Shown here one piece after another: positions 23,647 through 30,718 of a stretch of 35,221 nucleotides of DNA (position 1 is its first letter; each line of letters begins with the position of its first letter). The notes beneath the pieces are model-generated. The model worked only from the letters and a program-made list of their open reading frames with translations. It was not told where the DNA came from and searched no databases. The stretch comes from Dactylosporangium siamense (GTDB lineage: Bacteria > Actinomycetota > Actinomycetes > Mycobacteriales > Micromonosporaceae), in assembly GCF_016862795.1 (NCBI RefSeq), contig NZ_BONQ01000115.1, forward strand, positions 1 to 35,221, given 5' to 3'. The position numbers and the translations under genes were made by a program.

Positions 23647-24420
23647 ATGAAACGCCTCCCGTTGCTCGCGTCGCTCGTTCTCACGGTGTGGCTCGTGCCC
23701 TCGAACGCGGCGCACGCGGCCGACCCTCCACCGTTCTGGGCGCCCACCATCCCGGCCGCGCCGACCCCCACGCCGCGCACCTCGTCCCCTCCTTCGTGGT
23801 CGTCGCCCTCGTATTCGGGTCCCTCCGCCTCCGCCCACGCGGCCGCACCATCCGACTCGACCTTCGCCAGCGACGTCAGCATCGCGTTGCGGGTCGTCGA
23901 GCGGTACTGGAGCGCCCGCATCGTCGGCTTCCGGCCCGTGTCGCGGATCGTGCCCTACCGCATCGACGGCGAGGTCATGTGCGGCACCCAGCCGATCCCG
24001 ACCCAGAACGCCGCCTACTGCCCCGTCGGTGACTTCATCGCGTACGACGTCAACTGGTCCGAAGACGTCTACCAGAAACTCGGCGACGCGTTCGTCTTCT
24101 ACCTCCTGGGCCACGAGTACGGCCACGCCATCCAGCAACGCCTCGGCATCAACTACCAGTTCACCATCTACCAGGAACTGCAGGCCGACTGCTTCGCCGG
24201 CGCCTACATCGGCGACTCCATCAAGGTCGGCGACTTCACCCTCGAAGACGGCGACCTCGACGAACTCAAGTCCGGCCTCTTCTCCGTCGCCGACCCCGAG
24301 GGCGAACCCTGGTTCAAGGAAGGCGCCCACGGCTCAGCCGCCGAACGCACCGGCGCCTTCTTCGACGGCTACGAGCAGAGCCTCGACGCCTGCGACATGC
24401 CCTCCACCTACCACGGCTGA
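23647..24420 (+). CDS. secreted neutral zinc metallopeptidase (YpfJ-like)
   Basis: This 257-residue protein starts at ATG 23647 with a signal peptide (MKRLPLLASLVLTVWLVPSNAAHA, likely cut after AHA). A Pro/Ser-rich linker (about 25-70) is followed by a metallopeptidase domain with LLGHEYGHAIQQRLG (HExxH zinc site) and ELQADCFAGAYIGDS, carrying the third ligand and the family-typical LQADCFAG. Cysteines (CGTQP, YCPVG, DCFAG, ACDMP) may form disulfides outside the cell. There is no clear ribosome binding site. Its stop codon abuts the leader of the next cassette, so it need not belong to it. The substrate is unknown. Confidence 0.9.
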   Translation: MKRLPLLASLVLTVWLVPSNAAHAADPPPFWAPTIPAAPTPTPRTSSPPSWSSPSYSGPSASAHAAAPSDSTFASDVSIALRVVERYWSARIVGFRPVSRIVPYRIDGEVMCGTQPIPTQNAAYCPVGDFIAYDVNWSEDVYQKLGDAFVFYLLGHEYGHAIQQRLGINYQFTIYQELQADCFAGAYIGDSIKVGDFTLEDGDLDELKSGLFSVADPEGEPWFKEGAHGSAAERTGAFFDGYEQSLDACDMPSTYHG

Positions 24421-24483
24421 ACCTGCGGTACCGTGACGACTGTCAATTGCACATCGTGGCGGGGAGGACGCGATGAGTGATCA
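24419..24483 (+). promoter_or_regulatory. leader of cassette 1 (copy of 26,690-26,754)
   Basis: This 65-bp segment matches 26690-26754 at 60 of 65 positions by hand alignment. It includes a TG-extended -10-like TGCGGTACCGT (TACCGT at 24429-24434), TTGCACATCGTGG, the ribosome binding site GGGGAGG (24461-24467) and the start codon plus the first three codons (MSDH). Sharp loss of similarity on both sides indicates a duplicated promoter/start unit. Confidence 0.8.
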
Positions 24484-25561
24484 CGAATCGTATCGCCGAT
24501 GGCGGCTACCGGAACTCTGGCAGATGCTCGCCGCCGACAACGCCACCGACGCCCACCTGCACGTGACCACCCTGCGCCGCCAGCAGACCGCTTTGGAAGC
24601 TCAGCGCGACCGCCTGCGAACACTGCGGGACCAGCTCGCTCAGGCCTGGCCCCCGGAGAAGAGCGAAGCGGCCACCGCCTTCATCCAACGCATCAACGAC
24701 ATGATCCGCGCGATGTCCCTGACTGCGAGCGGCGCAGCCGAAGTGCGCAGCCGGGTGAGTCTCATCGTCGAGGCACTCGACCAGGCTCGCACGGAGTTGG
24801 CGCCGCTGATCGAGCAGTACCAGCGGACGGCGGACCTGCCCGACCAGCGGGTGGGTAAGCAAGCGCGGAAGCTCCTGGACGAGCGCGCTCGCCGCATTCT
24901 CATGACGGCCGACGCGGCGGTGGTCGACCCTGCGGCGGCACTGAACGTCCAACTGCCCGCATATGAGCGGTTCAGCATGCAGACCACCGTGGCGGCACCG
25001 GTCGGCGGCGGCGATCCCACGGGTGGTAACTCCGGTGGAAGTTCCGGTCGGCGCGGTCTCGTTCCGGTGCCGCGCTTCGATCCGCCGGAGCCCGCAGCCC
25101 AGTCACCGAACGCGGAGTTCGGGCTGGCCGCTGGTGACCTGGACACCGCGCGCCCGGTGCCCTCAATCGGGCTTGCGATGGACCCGGCCGGGTCCATCGG
25201 CGGTGCCGCCGACCGCTCCGTGCTGGGCCCGGGACGAATCCTGGTCCCGGGTGGCGTCGCTCCGCCCGGCTCGGCTGGAGCGAACGTCGCCGTGGATATG
25301 CGCGGCGTGATCGGCGGTGGAGGGTCAGGTGCCAGGCCTGCGATCAGCACGCCAGGAGTTGGTGCGACGGCTGCGCGGGGAACGGGTGGTGCCACCGGCT
25401 ATCGCGACCGTTCGTTCGGAGTCCATGCGAACCGTCGGCGCGCCGCGCGGGAAGGCAGCGACGAACCGTGGTCGGTGCAGCAGGGCGTGCGACCGCTGAT
25501 CGACGTCCCACCGGTCCGTGCCGATGATCCAGGACCAGGCGTCATCGGAATCGACCGTTGA
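24473..25561 (+). CDS. coiled-coil and disordered protein with DPGPGVIGIDR tail (cassette 1)
   Basis: This 362-residue protein is probably a type VII secretion-associated substrate or partner. Residues 1-165 are helical and heptad-like (LHVTTLRRQQTALEAQRDRLRTLRDQLAQAWPPEKSEAATAFIQRIND), resembling WXG/PPE-type helical hairpins with the Trp of AWPPEKSEAA at the turn. Residues 170-320 are Gly/Pro-rich linker. The tail (YRDRSF...EPWSVQQGVRPLIDV...DDPGPGVIGIDR) is nearly identical in the paralogue at 27145. Its first codons MSDH match the small gene of cassette 2, and similarity to the paralogue (MAESYRRWRLPELW) begins at ESYRRW, so the gene looks like an in-frame fusion. The mycosin gene overlaps its stop (TTGA). 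Confidence 0.85.
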   Translation: MSDHESYRRWRLPELWQMLAADNATDAHLHVTTLRRQQTALEAQRDRLRTLRDQLAQAWPPEKSEAATAFIQRINDMIRAMSLTASGAAEVRSRVSLIVEALDQARTELAPLIEQYQRTADLPDQRVGKQARKLLDERARRILMTADAAVVDPAAALNVQLPAYERFSMQTTVAAPVGGGDPTGGNSGGSSGRRGLVPVPRFDPPEPAAQSPNAEFGLAAGDLDTARPVPSIGLAMDPAGSIGGAADRSVLGPGRILVPGGVAPPGSAGANVAVDMRGVIGGGGSGARPAISTPGVGATAARGTGGATGYRDRSFGVHANRRRAAREGSDEPWSVQQGVRPLIDVPPVRADDPGPGVIGIDR

Positions 25562-26640
25562 ACCTGACTCGTCCAACGGTCCTCGCTGCCGCAACGTTGT
25601 CGGCTGCGATCATCTGGACTCCTTGCGCCGCCAGCGCGGACGGCATCCGGGACAGGCAGTGGCACCTCGACGCGTTGCAGATCGCGCAGGCCCAGCAGAT
25701 CACGCAAGGGGCCGGCGTCATCGTCGCAGTCGCCGACACCGGCGTCGATGACCGTCACGGCGAGTTGGCCGGCGCGGTGCTGCCTGGCAAGGAGTTCGGC
25801 GAGCAGCCGACCGGCGACGGGAGGAGCGACACAGACGGGCACGGCACGGCGATGGCAGGCCTTATCGCAGGACGTGGCCTTCCGGAAGGCGGCGGCGTTC
25901 TCGGTGTCGCACCGAAGGCAACCATCCTGCCTGTGCAGACGCTGCACAGCGAATTCGGTGGGTCGCCGATCGACCTGGCCGAAGGCATCACCTGGGCGGT
26001 CGGCCGTGGCGCGAAGGTCATCTGCGTGGCGGCGGGCACGAGCGAGTATCCGGAGGTGACGGCAGCGGTCGCTGCGGCGATCGCCGCAGACGTCGTGGTC
26101 GTCGCAGGCGCCGGAAACGCGCCGCAGGCCAGGCAGGTCGCGTTTCCGGCCAAGTTGCCCGGGGTGCTGGCCGTCGGGGGAACGGACAAGGACGGGAATC
26201 ATGCGCGGATCTCTGTCGCCGGGCCAGAGATAGCACTGTCGGCGCCCGCGGTGGACGTGGTGTCCACAGGGGCGTTCGGGACCTACGTCACCGGCGAGGG
26301 GACGAGCAATTCGACGGCGATTGTGGCTGGGGTGGTGGCGTTGGTGCGGGCGAAGTTCCCCGACCTCTCCGCCGTCGAGGTGATCCGGCGGCTCACTGCC
26401 ACCGCCACTGATCGGGGGAAGCCGGGGCGGGATGACGAGTACGGGTACGGCATCGTCAACCCCGTCGCGGCGTTGACGGCGTCGATCGGGCCGCCCGTGA
26501 CCGCCTCGTCTCCTCCATCGGATCGCGCAGAACGGCAGAATGTATTCGCGCCGGGCCCGATGGTCTGGGCCCTGGTCGGCGGCGGGACAGTGGTCGCTTT
26601 CGCCGGGTTGCTGGCATGGCGTCGCCGACAGTCCCGGTAG
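25558..26640 (+). CDS. mycosin-type subtilisin protease (type VII secretion-associated), copy 1
   Basis: This 360-residue S8 protease has a signal peptide (cut near ASADG), catalytic Asp60 (VADTGVDDRHGE), His95 (DGHGTAMAG), oxyanion Asn187 (AGAGNAP) and Ser250 (GEGTSNSTAIVAG). It also has a C-terminal transmembrane segment (VWALVGGGTVVAFAGLLAW) followed by RRR. This is the membrane-anchored layout of mycosins, which process ESX substrates outside the membrane. The start is TTG 25558, overlapping the previous stop as TTGA, so translation is coupled to the upstream gene. About 160 bp near the Ser codon is almost identical to the second mycosin. No EccB/C/D/E genes are nearby. Confidence 0.93.
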   Translation: MNLTRPTVLAAATLSAAIIWTPCAASADGIRDRQWHLDALQIAQAQQITQGAGVIVAVADTGVDDRHGELAGAVLPGKEFGEQPTGDGRSDTDGHGTAMAGLIAGRGLPEGGGVLGVAPKATILPVQTLHSEFGGSPIDLAEGITWAVGRGAKVICVAAGTSEYPEVTAAVAAAIAADVVVVAGAGNAPQARQVAFPAKLPGVLAVGGTDKDGNHARISVAGPEIALSAPAVDVVSTGAFGTYVTGEGTSNSTAIVAGVVALVRAKFPDLSAVEVIRRLTATATDRGKPGRDDEYGYGIVNPVAALTASIGPPVTASSPPSDRAERQNVFAPGPMVWALVGGGTVVAFAGLLAWRRRQSR

Positions 26641-26689
26641 CCTTCGTCACGCTTCGCGGTTGGTGCAATTCCGGGCGTCACGGCGCTTC

Positions 26690-26754
26690 GAACTTGCGGT
26701 ACCGTCACGTCTGTCTATTGCACATCGTGGCGGGGAGGACGCGGTGAGTGATCA
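26690..26754 (+). promoter_or_regulatory. leader of cassette 2 (copy of 24,419-24,483)
   Basis: This is the second copy of the 65-bp leader, with the same TGCGGTACCGT -10-like element and GGGGAGG ribosome binding site. Here the start codon is GTG (26744) instead of ATG. Five substitutions separate it from copy 1. It begins 50 bp after the first mycosin gene. Confidence 0.8.
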
Positions 26755-27145
26755 TCAGGGTTTCACGGTCGACCTGGAAGCGGTCCGTTCGTTCGGTGCC
26801 GGGCTCCACGCCGACCTGACCGCACACCTGTCACCCGAGCATGACCAGATCCTGCGCACGTTCGTCGACACGCCGTCGTTCGGCACCCGTACAGCCAGCC
26901 CGGACGTTCAGGCGGCGGCGACGTTGTACCACCGGAAGCTCATCGAACTGCTGGACCTGATGGACGCGTTCGTCCACAACGGTGCCGTGTTCGTGCAGGC
27001 CGCTGAGGAGGTGGTGGCGGCTTACGCGCAGGCGGACATGTTGAGCGGCGACCAGTTCAAGACGCGGCTGGCGGTCGCGTCGACGAAGGTGGACAACGCG
27101 ATCTGGGCTGCTCAGCATGACCCGAAGACGGGCAGGTCGGCCTGA
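26744..27145 (+). CDS. small helical WXG100/EspC-like protein
   Basis: This 133-residue protein starts at GTG 26744, 5 nt after GGGGAGG. The sequence (MSDHQGFTVDLEAVRSFGAGLHADLTAHL...LYHRKLIELLDLMDAFVHNGAVFVQAAEEVVAAYAQADMLSG) predicts two long helices. The FxVDLExVRxxGxxL opening resembles EspC/WXG100-type secreted proteins, but no W-x-G turn is present, so assignment to the superfamily is by architecture only. Its stop overlaps the next ATG by one base (TGATG). It has no counterpart in cassette 1, apart from the first four codons. Confidence 0.72.
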   Translation: MSDHQGFTVDLEAVRSFGAGLHADLTAHLSPEHDQILRTFVDTPSFGTRTASPDVQAAATLYHRKLIELLDLMDAFVHNGAVFVQAAEEVVAAYAQADMLSGDQFKTRLAVASTKVDNAIWAAQHDPKTGRSA

Positions 27146-28314
27146 TGGCGGAGTCGTACCGGCGGTGGCGGTTGCCGGAGCTGTGGGAGATGGTCGCCGC
27201 CGACGACGCCGCGGATGCCCACCTGCACCTGGCGACCTTGCGCCGCCAACAGACCGCCTTGGAGACGCAACGCGACCGGCTCCGAGTTTTGCGAGACCAA
27301 CTCGCCGAGGCATGGCCGCCAGAGAAAAGCGAAGCGGCCAAGATGTTCATTCAGCGACTCAACGACATGATTGAAGCGTTGACGGTGACCGCGTTGGGCG
27401 CTGCGGAAGTGCGCGGCGGCGCGGACCTGGTTACTGACGCCATCAACCGCGCTCGCGAGCAACTCGCGCCGTTGGTTGAGCGGTACGCCAAGGCGCAATC
27501 ATTGCCCGACCCGCGTATTGGTCGGCAGGCGCAGAAGATGTTGGATCAAGAAGCTCGTCGAGTTCTCATGGCGGCTGACGTGACGGTGCGCGATGCGACC
27601 TCGAAGTTTACAGTGGCGCTTCCCGGCTACGCTCGGATCAGTTTGCAGACCGACGTGCCACCTGCGACCGGTGGGAACAACCCGACCGGCGGAACCGCCG
27701 GAAACAGTGGCACGAAGAGTGGCGCTGCGCGCCAGATCGAATTCTCGCCGCCGCGATTCGACTCACCTGCGCCTGTGTTCGACGACGTTGTCGGCGATGA
27801 AGTCGTGCTGGCAGAGGGACAGCTCGGGACCAACTCCATCGGCTCACGGATTGGTGACCTCGGAGCTGTTCAGGCGGGCGGCGTATCGCCGCTCGGGTAT
27901 CAGGAGTCGATTGGCGGCATCGGTCGAGTTCTCGGTGTCAGACCTTCAAGTGCAACAAACGTGACCGGGACGGATGAGGTGGTTCGGGGCGTCGGCGCGG
28001 GGGCCATGCGAGGTACGCCAGGCAGTGTGATCGGTGGTCCGCCGATGGCGTCGTCAGGCAGTGCGGCGCGTGGCCGCCTAACGCAGACGCCTCTCGCAAC
28101 GCCGCGCCCTGCACCTTCAACCGGCCGCCCGATTGCCGGCGCCAGCGGATATCAGGACCGCTCGTTCGAGGAGTACGTCTCACGTCGCCGTGAGCGGCGC
28201 AACGAGCATGGCGAGCAGTGGACGGTGAATCAAGGCGTGAGGCCCTTGCTTGAAGCATTGCAGCCCGCACGTGCTCACGACCCAGGCCCCGGCGTAATCG
28301 GACTTGATCGTTGA
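27145..28314 (+). CDS. coiled-coil and disordered protein with DPGPGVIGLDR tail (cassette 2)
   Basis: This 389-residue paralogue of the 24473 protein has the same N-terminal helical part (ESYRRWRLPELWEMVAADDAADAHLHLATLRRQQTALETQRDRLRVLRDQLAEAWPPEKSEAAKMFIQRLND). The linker is variable and Gly/Ser/Thr-rich. The tail is SGYQDRSFEEYVSRRRERRNEHGEQWTVNQGVRPLLEALQ...HDPGPGVIGLDR. Only head and tail are conserved between copies, which points to two functional ends joined by a spacer. The gene overlaps the small upstream gene by 1 nt and the mycosin by 4 nt (TTGA). It has more A/T at third positions than its neighbours. It is probably exported or presented to the mycosin, by inference. Confidence 0.85.
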   Translation: MAESYRRWRLPELWEMVAADDAADAHLHLATLRRQQTALETQRDRLRVLRDQLAEAWPPEKSEAAKMFIQRLNDMIEALTVTALGAAEVRGGADLVTDAINRAREQLAPLVERYAKAQSLPDPRIGRQAQKMLDQEARRVLMAADVTVRDATSKFTVALPGYARISLQTDVPPATGGNNPTGGTAGNSGTKSGAARQIEFSPPRFDSPAPVFDDVVGDEVVLAEGQLGTNSIGSRIGDLGAVQAGGVSPLGYQESIGGIGRVLGVRPSSATNVTGTDEVVRGVGAGAMRGTPGSVIGGPPMASSGSAARGRLTQTPLATPRPAPSTGRPIAGASGYQDRSFEEYVSRRRERRNEHGEQWTVNQGVRPLLEALQPARAHDPGPGVIGLDR

Positions 28315-29390
28315 GGCACGCCCCCAGTTCAATCACCTTGGCCGTGGCGGCGACAGTCGTTTCGGTGCAGATGCTGCCAGTTGCGGCGTCCGCGGACGTC
28401 ATTCGCGAACGGCAGTGGCACCTGGCGTCGCTTGGGGTGTCACGGGCACAGGAGTTGAGCATGGGCGACGGAGTGCTCGTCGCTGTCACCGATACTGGAG
28501 TCGACGACCGCCACGGTGAACTTGCTGGCGCTGTCGTCGAAGGAAAGGAATTCGGCGAGGGCGCGTCTGGCGACGGAAAGGACGATACAGACGGGCATGG
28601 CACGGCAATGGCTGGCCTCATAGCCGGTCGCGGCCTTCCGAATGGTGCTGGGGTGCTCGGTGTCGCGCCGAGAGCTACCATCCTGCCAGCGCAGACAATT
28701 CACAGCGAGTTCGGCGGATCTCCGACAAACTTGGCAGCGGGTATCACCTGGGCGGTTTCGAAAGGCGCGAAGGTCATCTGCGTTGCAGCTGTCACTACCG
28801 AGTATCCCGAGGTGAGGGATGCGGTTGCGGCTGCGATCAGGGCGGATGTGATCGTCGTCGCGGGGGTTGGCAATGCTCCGAAGAACAAGCAGGTGGGTTT
28901 TCCTGCGAAGTTGCCAGGTGTTTTGGCGGTTGCCGGGACTGACAAGAACGGTGACCACGCAGCGGTTTCGGCAACTGGGCCGGAGGTTGTGCTGGCTGCG
29001 CCAGCGGTTGACATTGTTTCGACCGGTGCGTTCGGCAAGTACGTCTCAGGTGAGGGCACGAGTAATTCGACGGCGATTGTGGCTGGGGTGGTGGCGTTGG
29101 TGCGGGCGAAGTTCCCCGACCTCTCCGCCGTCGAGGTGATCCGACGATTGACTGCCACCGCCACTGATCGGGGGAAGCCGGGGCGGGACGACGAATACGG
29201 GTACGGCATCGTCAACCCCGTCGCTGCCCTCACCGCGGAGCTTCCCGGGCCGGCACCCACCGTCGGCGCGAGTCCTGGGGGTGCGGGGAAGGGGCGCGGT
29301 ACCGGGGGAGTGGGCGTCGGGTGGGTGGTGGTGGGGGTTGGGGTGGTTGGTGCGGTTGCGGTCTGGTGGCTGCGACGCAGGACACGTTAG
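28311..29390 (+). CDS. mycosin-type subtilisin protease (type VII secretion-associated), copy 2
   Basis: This 359-residue S8 protease has the same layout as copy 1: signal peptide ending near ASADV, Asp61 (VTDTGVDDRHGE), His96 (DGHGTAMAG), Asn188 (AGVGNAP), Ser251 (GEGTSNSTAIVAG), a Gly-rich linker and a C-terminal membrane segment (VGVGWVVVGVGVVGAVAVWWL). Starting at TTG 28311, it overlaps the previous stop as TTGA, exactly as in cassette 1. All catalytic residues are intact in both copies, so neither is a pseudogene. The linker before the membrane segment differs completely between copies. Confidence 0.93.
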   Translation: MRHAPSSITLAVAATVVSVQMLPVAASADVIRERQWHLASLGVSRAQELSMGDGVLVAVTDTGVDDRHGELAGAVVEGKEFGEGASGDGKDDTDGHGTAMAGLIAGRGLPNGAGVLGVAPRATILPAQTIHSEFGGSPTNLAAGITWAVSKGAKVICVAAVTTEYPEVRDAVAAAIRADVIVVAGVGNAPKNKQVGFPAKLPGVLAVAGTDKNGDHAAVSATGPEVVLAAPAVDIVSTGAFGKYVSGEGTSNSTAIVAGVVALVRAKFPDLSAVEVIRRLTATATDRGKPGRDDEYGYGIVNPVAALTAELPGPAPTVGASPGGAGKGRGTGGVGVGWVVVGVGVVGAVAVWWLRRRTR

Positions 29391-29421
29391 GAGGCCAGGG
29401 GGCGCGGGTACCTAGCGCCGA

Positions 29422-30633
29422 ATGCGAGACACGCTCATCGACACGCTGGAGCCGCTCGGCATTGCGCTCGGGGCCGCGCTTGTCGCGTTGTTGCTGGTGC
29501 AGACGGTGCATGTGATGCTGCTGCGGGCGGGGCGGCGGTCGGCGTTGTTGACCGAGCTGGCGAACAGGGCGCATCGGCCGACGCAGTGGGTGGTGGTGCT
29601 GTCGGCGGTGTACTTCACGATCCGGGACACGGCGGACGAGGCGGACTGGCGGCACACGTTCCTGCACGTGGAGCAGCTCATCATCATCGGGGCGGTGGCG
29701 TGGCTCGTCGCGGCGTTGCTGGTGGTGGCGGAGGACGCGGCGCTGGCGCGGTTCAGGACGGACGTGCCGGACAACCGGCAGGCGCGGCGGGTGCACACGC
29801 AGGTCGTAATGATCCGGCGGGTGACGGTCGCGACGGTCGCGGTGCTGGCCGCTGGGGTCATGCTGATGACGTTTCCGCAGGCCAGGATACTGGGCACGAG
29901 CGTGATCGCCAGTGCTGGGTTCGTCGGCATCATCGCTGGTCTGGCGGCGCAGAGCCTGCTGCGGAACCTGTTCGCGGGGTTGCAGCTGGCGTTCAGTGAC
30001 GCGGTGCGGCTCGGGGACGTGGTCATCGTCGAGGAGGAGTGGGGGCGCATCCAGGAGATCACGTTGTCCTACGTGGTCGTGCACGTGTGGGATGACCGGC
30101 GGCTGATCCTGCCGACGTCGTACTTCACGGAGAAGCCGTTCCAGAACTGGACCCGGAACGAGGCGGCGCTGCTCGGGGACGTGATGCTCGACGTCGACTG
30201 GTGGCTGCCGGTGCCGGAGGCGCGGGAGGAGCTGCGGCGGGCGCTGGAGTCGACGGACCTGTGGGACGGGCGGGTGTCGGTGCTGCAGGTCGTCGAGGCG
30301 ACCGGCAACGCGATGCGGCTGCGGGCGCTCGTCAGCGCGACCGACGCGCCGAAACTGTGGGACCTGCGGTGCTTCATCCGGGAGCACATGGTGACGTGGC
30401 TGCGGGACGCGCACCCGTCGTCGCTGCCGCGGACGCGGGCCGAGGTGACGTCCGCGATGCCGCTGCACGCGACGCTGACCGGGCAGACGCACACGGCGGA
30501 CAGCGACGCCCGGGTGTTCAGTCACAGCGTCGACGGGCGGGCCCGGGCGGAGGCGTTCACCGGCGGCGAACGCAGCACCGAAGGCCGGTCGCCGACGACA
30601 CCGTTGCCGCAGCCGGAATGGACCCAGCGCTAA
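29422..30633 (+). CDS. mechanosensitive ion channel, MscS family
   Basis: This 403-residue membrane protein has about four N-terminal helices. The MscS pore helix and beta domain follow: GTSVIASAGFVGIIAGLAAQSLLRNLFAGLQLAFSDAVRLGDVVIVEEEWGRIQEITLSYVVVHVWDDRRLILPTSYFTEKPFQNWTR. The pore pattern AGLAAQSLLxNxxAG and the cytoplasmic YFxxxPxxNWTR are diagnostic. It would release solutes on osmotic downshift. The C-terminal 80 residues are hydrophilic and extra. ATG 29422 lacks a ribosome binding site; TACCTA lies 7 nt upstream, hinting at leaderless initiation. The gene ends 1 nt before a 17-bp tandem repeat. Confidence 0.93.
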   Translation: MRDTLIDTLEPLGIALGAALVALLLVQTVHVMLLRAGRRSALLTELANRAHRPTQWVVVLSAVYFTIRDTADEADWRHTFLHVEQLIIIGAVAWLVAALLVVAEDAALARFRTDVPDNRQARRVHTQVVMIRRVTVATVAVLAAGVMLMTFPQARILGTSVIASAGFVGIIAGLAAQSLLRNLFAGLQLAFSDAVRLGDVVIVEEEWGRIQEITLSYVVVHVWDDRRLILPTSYFTEKPFQNWTRNEAALLGDVMLDVDWWLPVPEAREELRRALESTDLWDGRVSVLQVVEATGNAMRLRALVSATDAPKLWDLRCFIREHMVTWLRDAHPSSLPRTRAEVTSAMPLHATLTGQTHTADSDARVFSHSVDGRARAEAFTGGERSTEGRSPTTPLPQPEWTQR

Positions 30634-30718
30634 CCGGCCAGAAGCCCTGACCGGCCAGAAGCCCTGACCGGCCAGAAGCCCTGACCGGCCAGAAGCCCTG
30701 ACCGGCCAGAAGCGCTAG
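30634..30718 (+). repeat. 17-bp tandem repeat between convergent genes
   Basis: CCGGCCAGAAGCCCTGA is repeated four times perfectly (30634-30701), with a fifth, altered copy (30702-30718) containing the stop codon of the convergent LtrA gene. The array fills the whole gap after the MscS stop. There is no hairpin terminator, so the array may serve or replace one. Confidence 0.95.

Noticed and set aside
24473-29390. Mobile element or phage origin for the duplicated cassette
   Set aside because: No transposase, integrase, terminal inverted repeat or target-site duplication is visible at the edges; it looks like a tandem duplication.
30634-30718. 17-bp repeats as a CRISPR array
   Set aside because: The units are contiguous without spacers and there are no cas genes.
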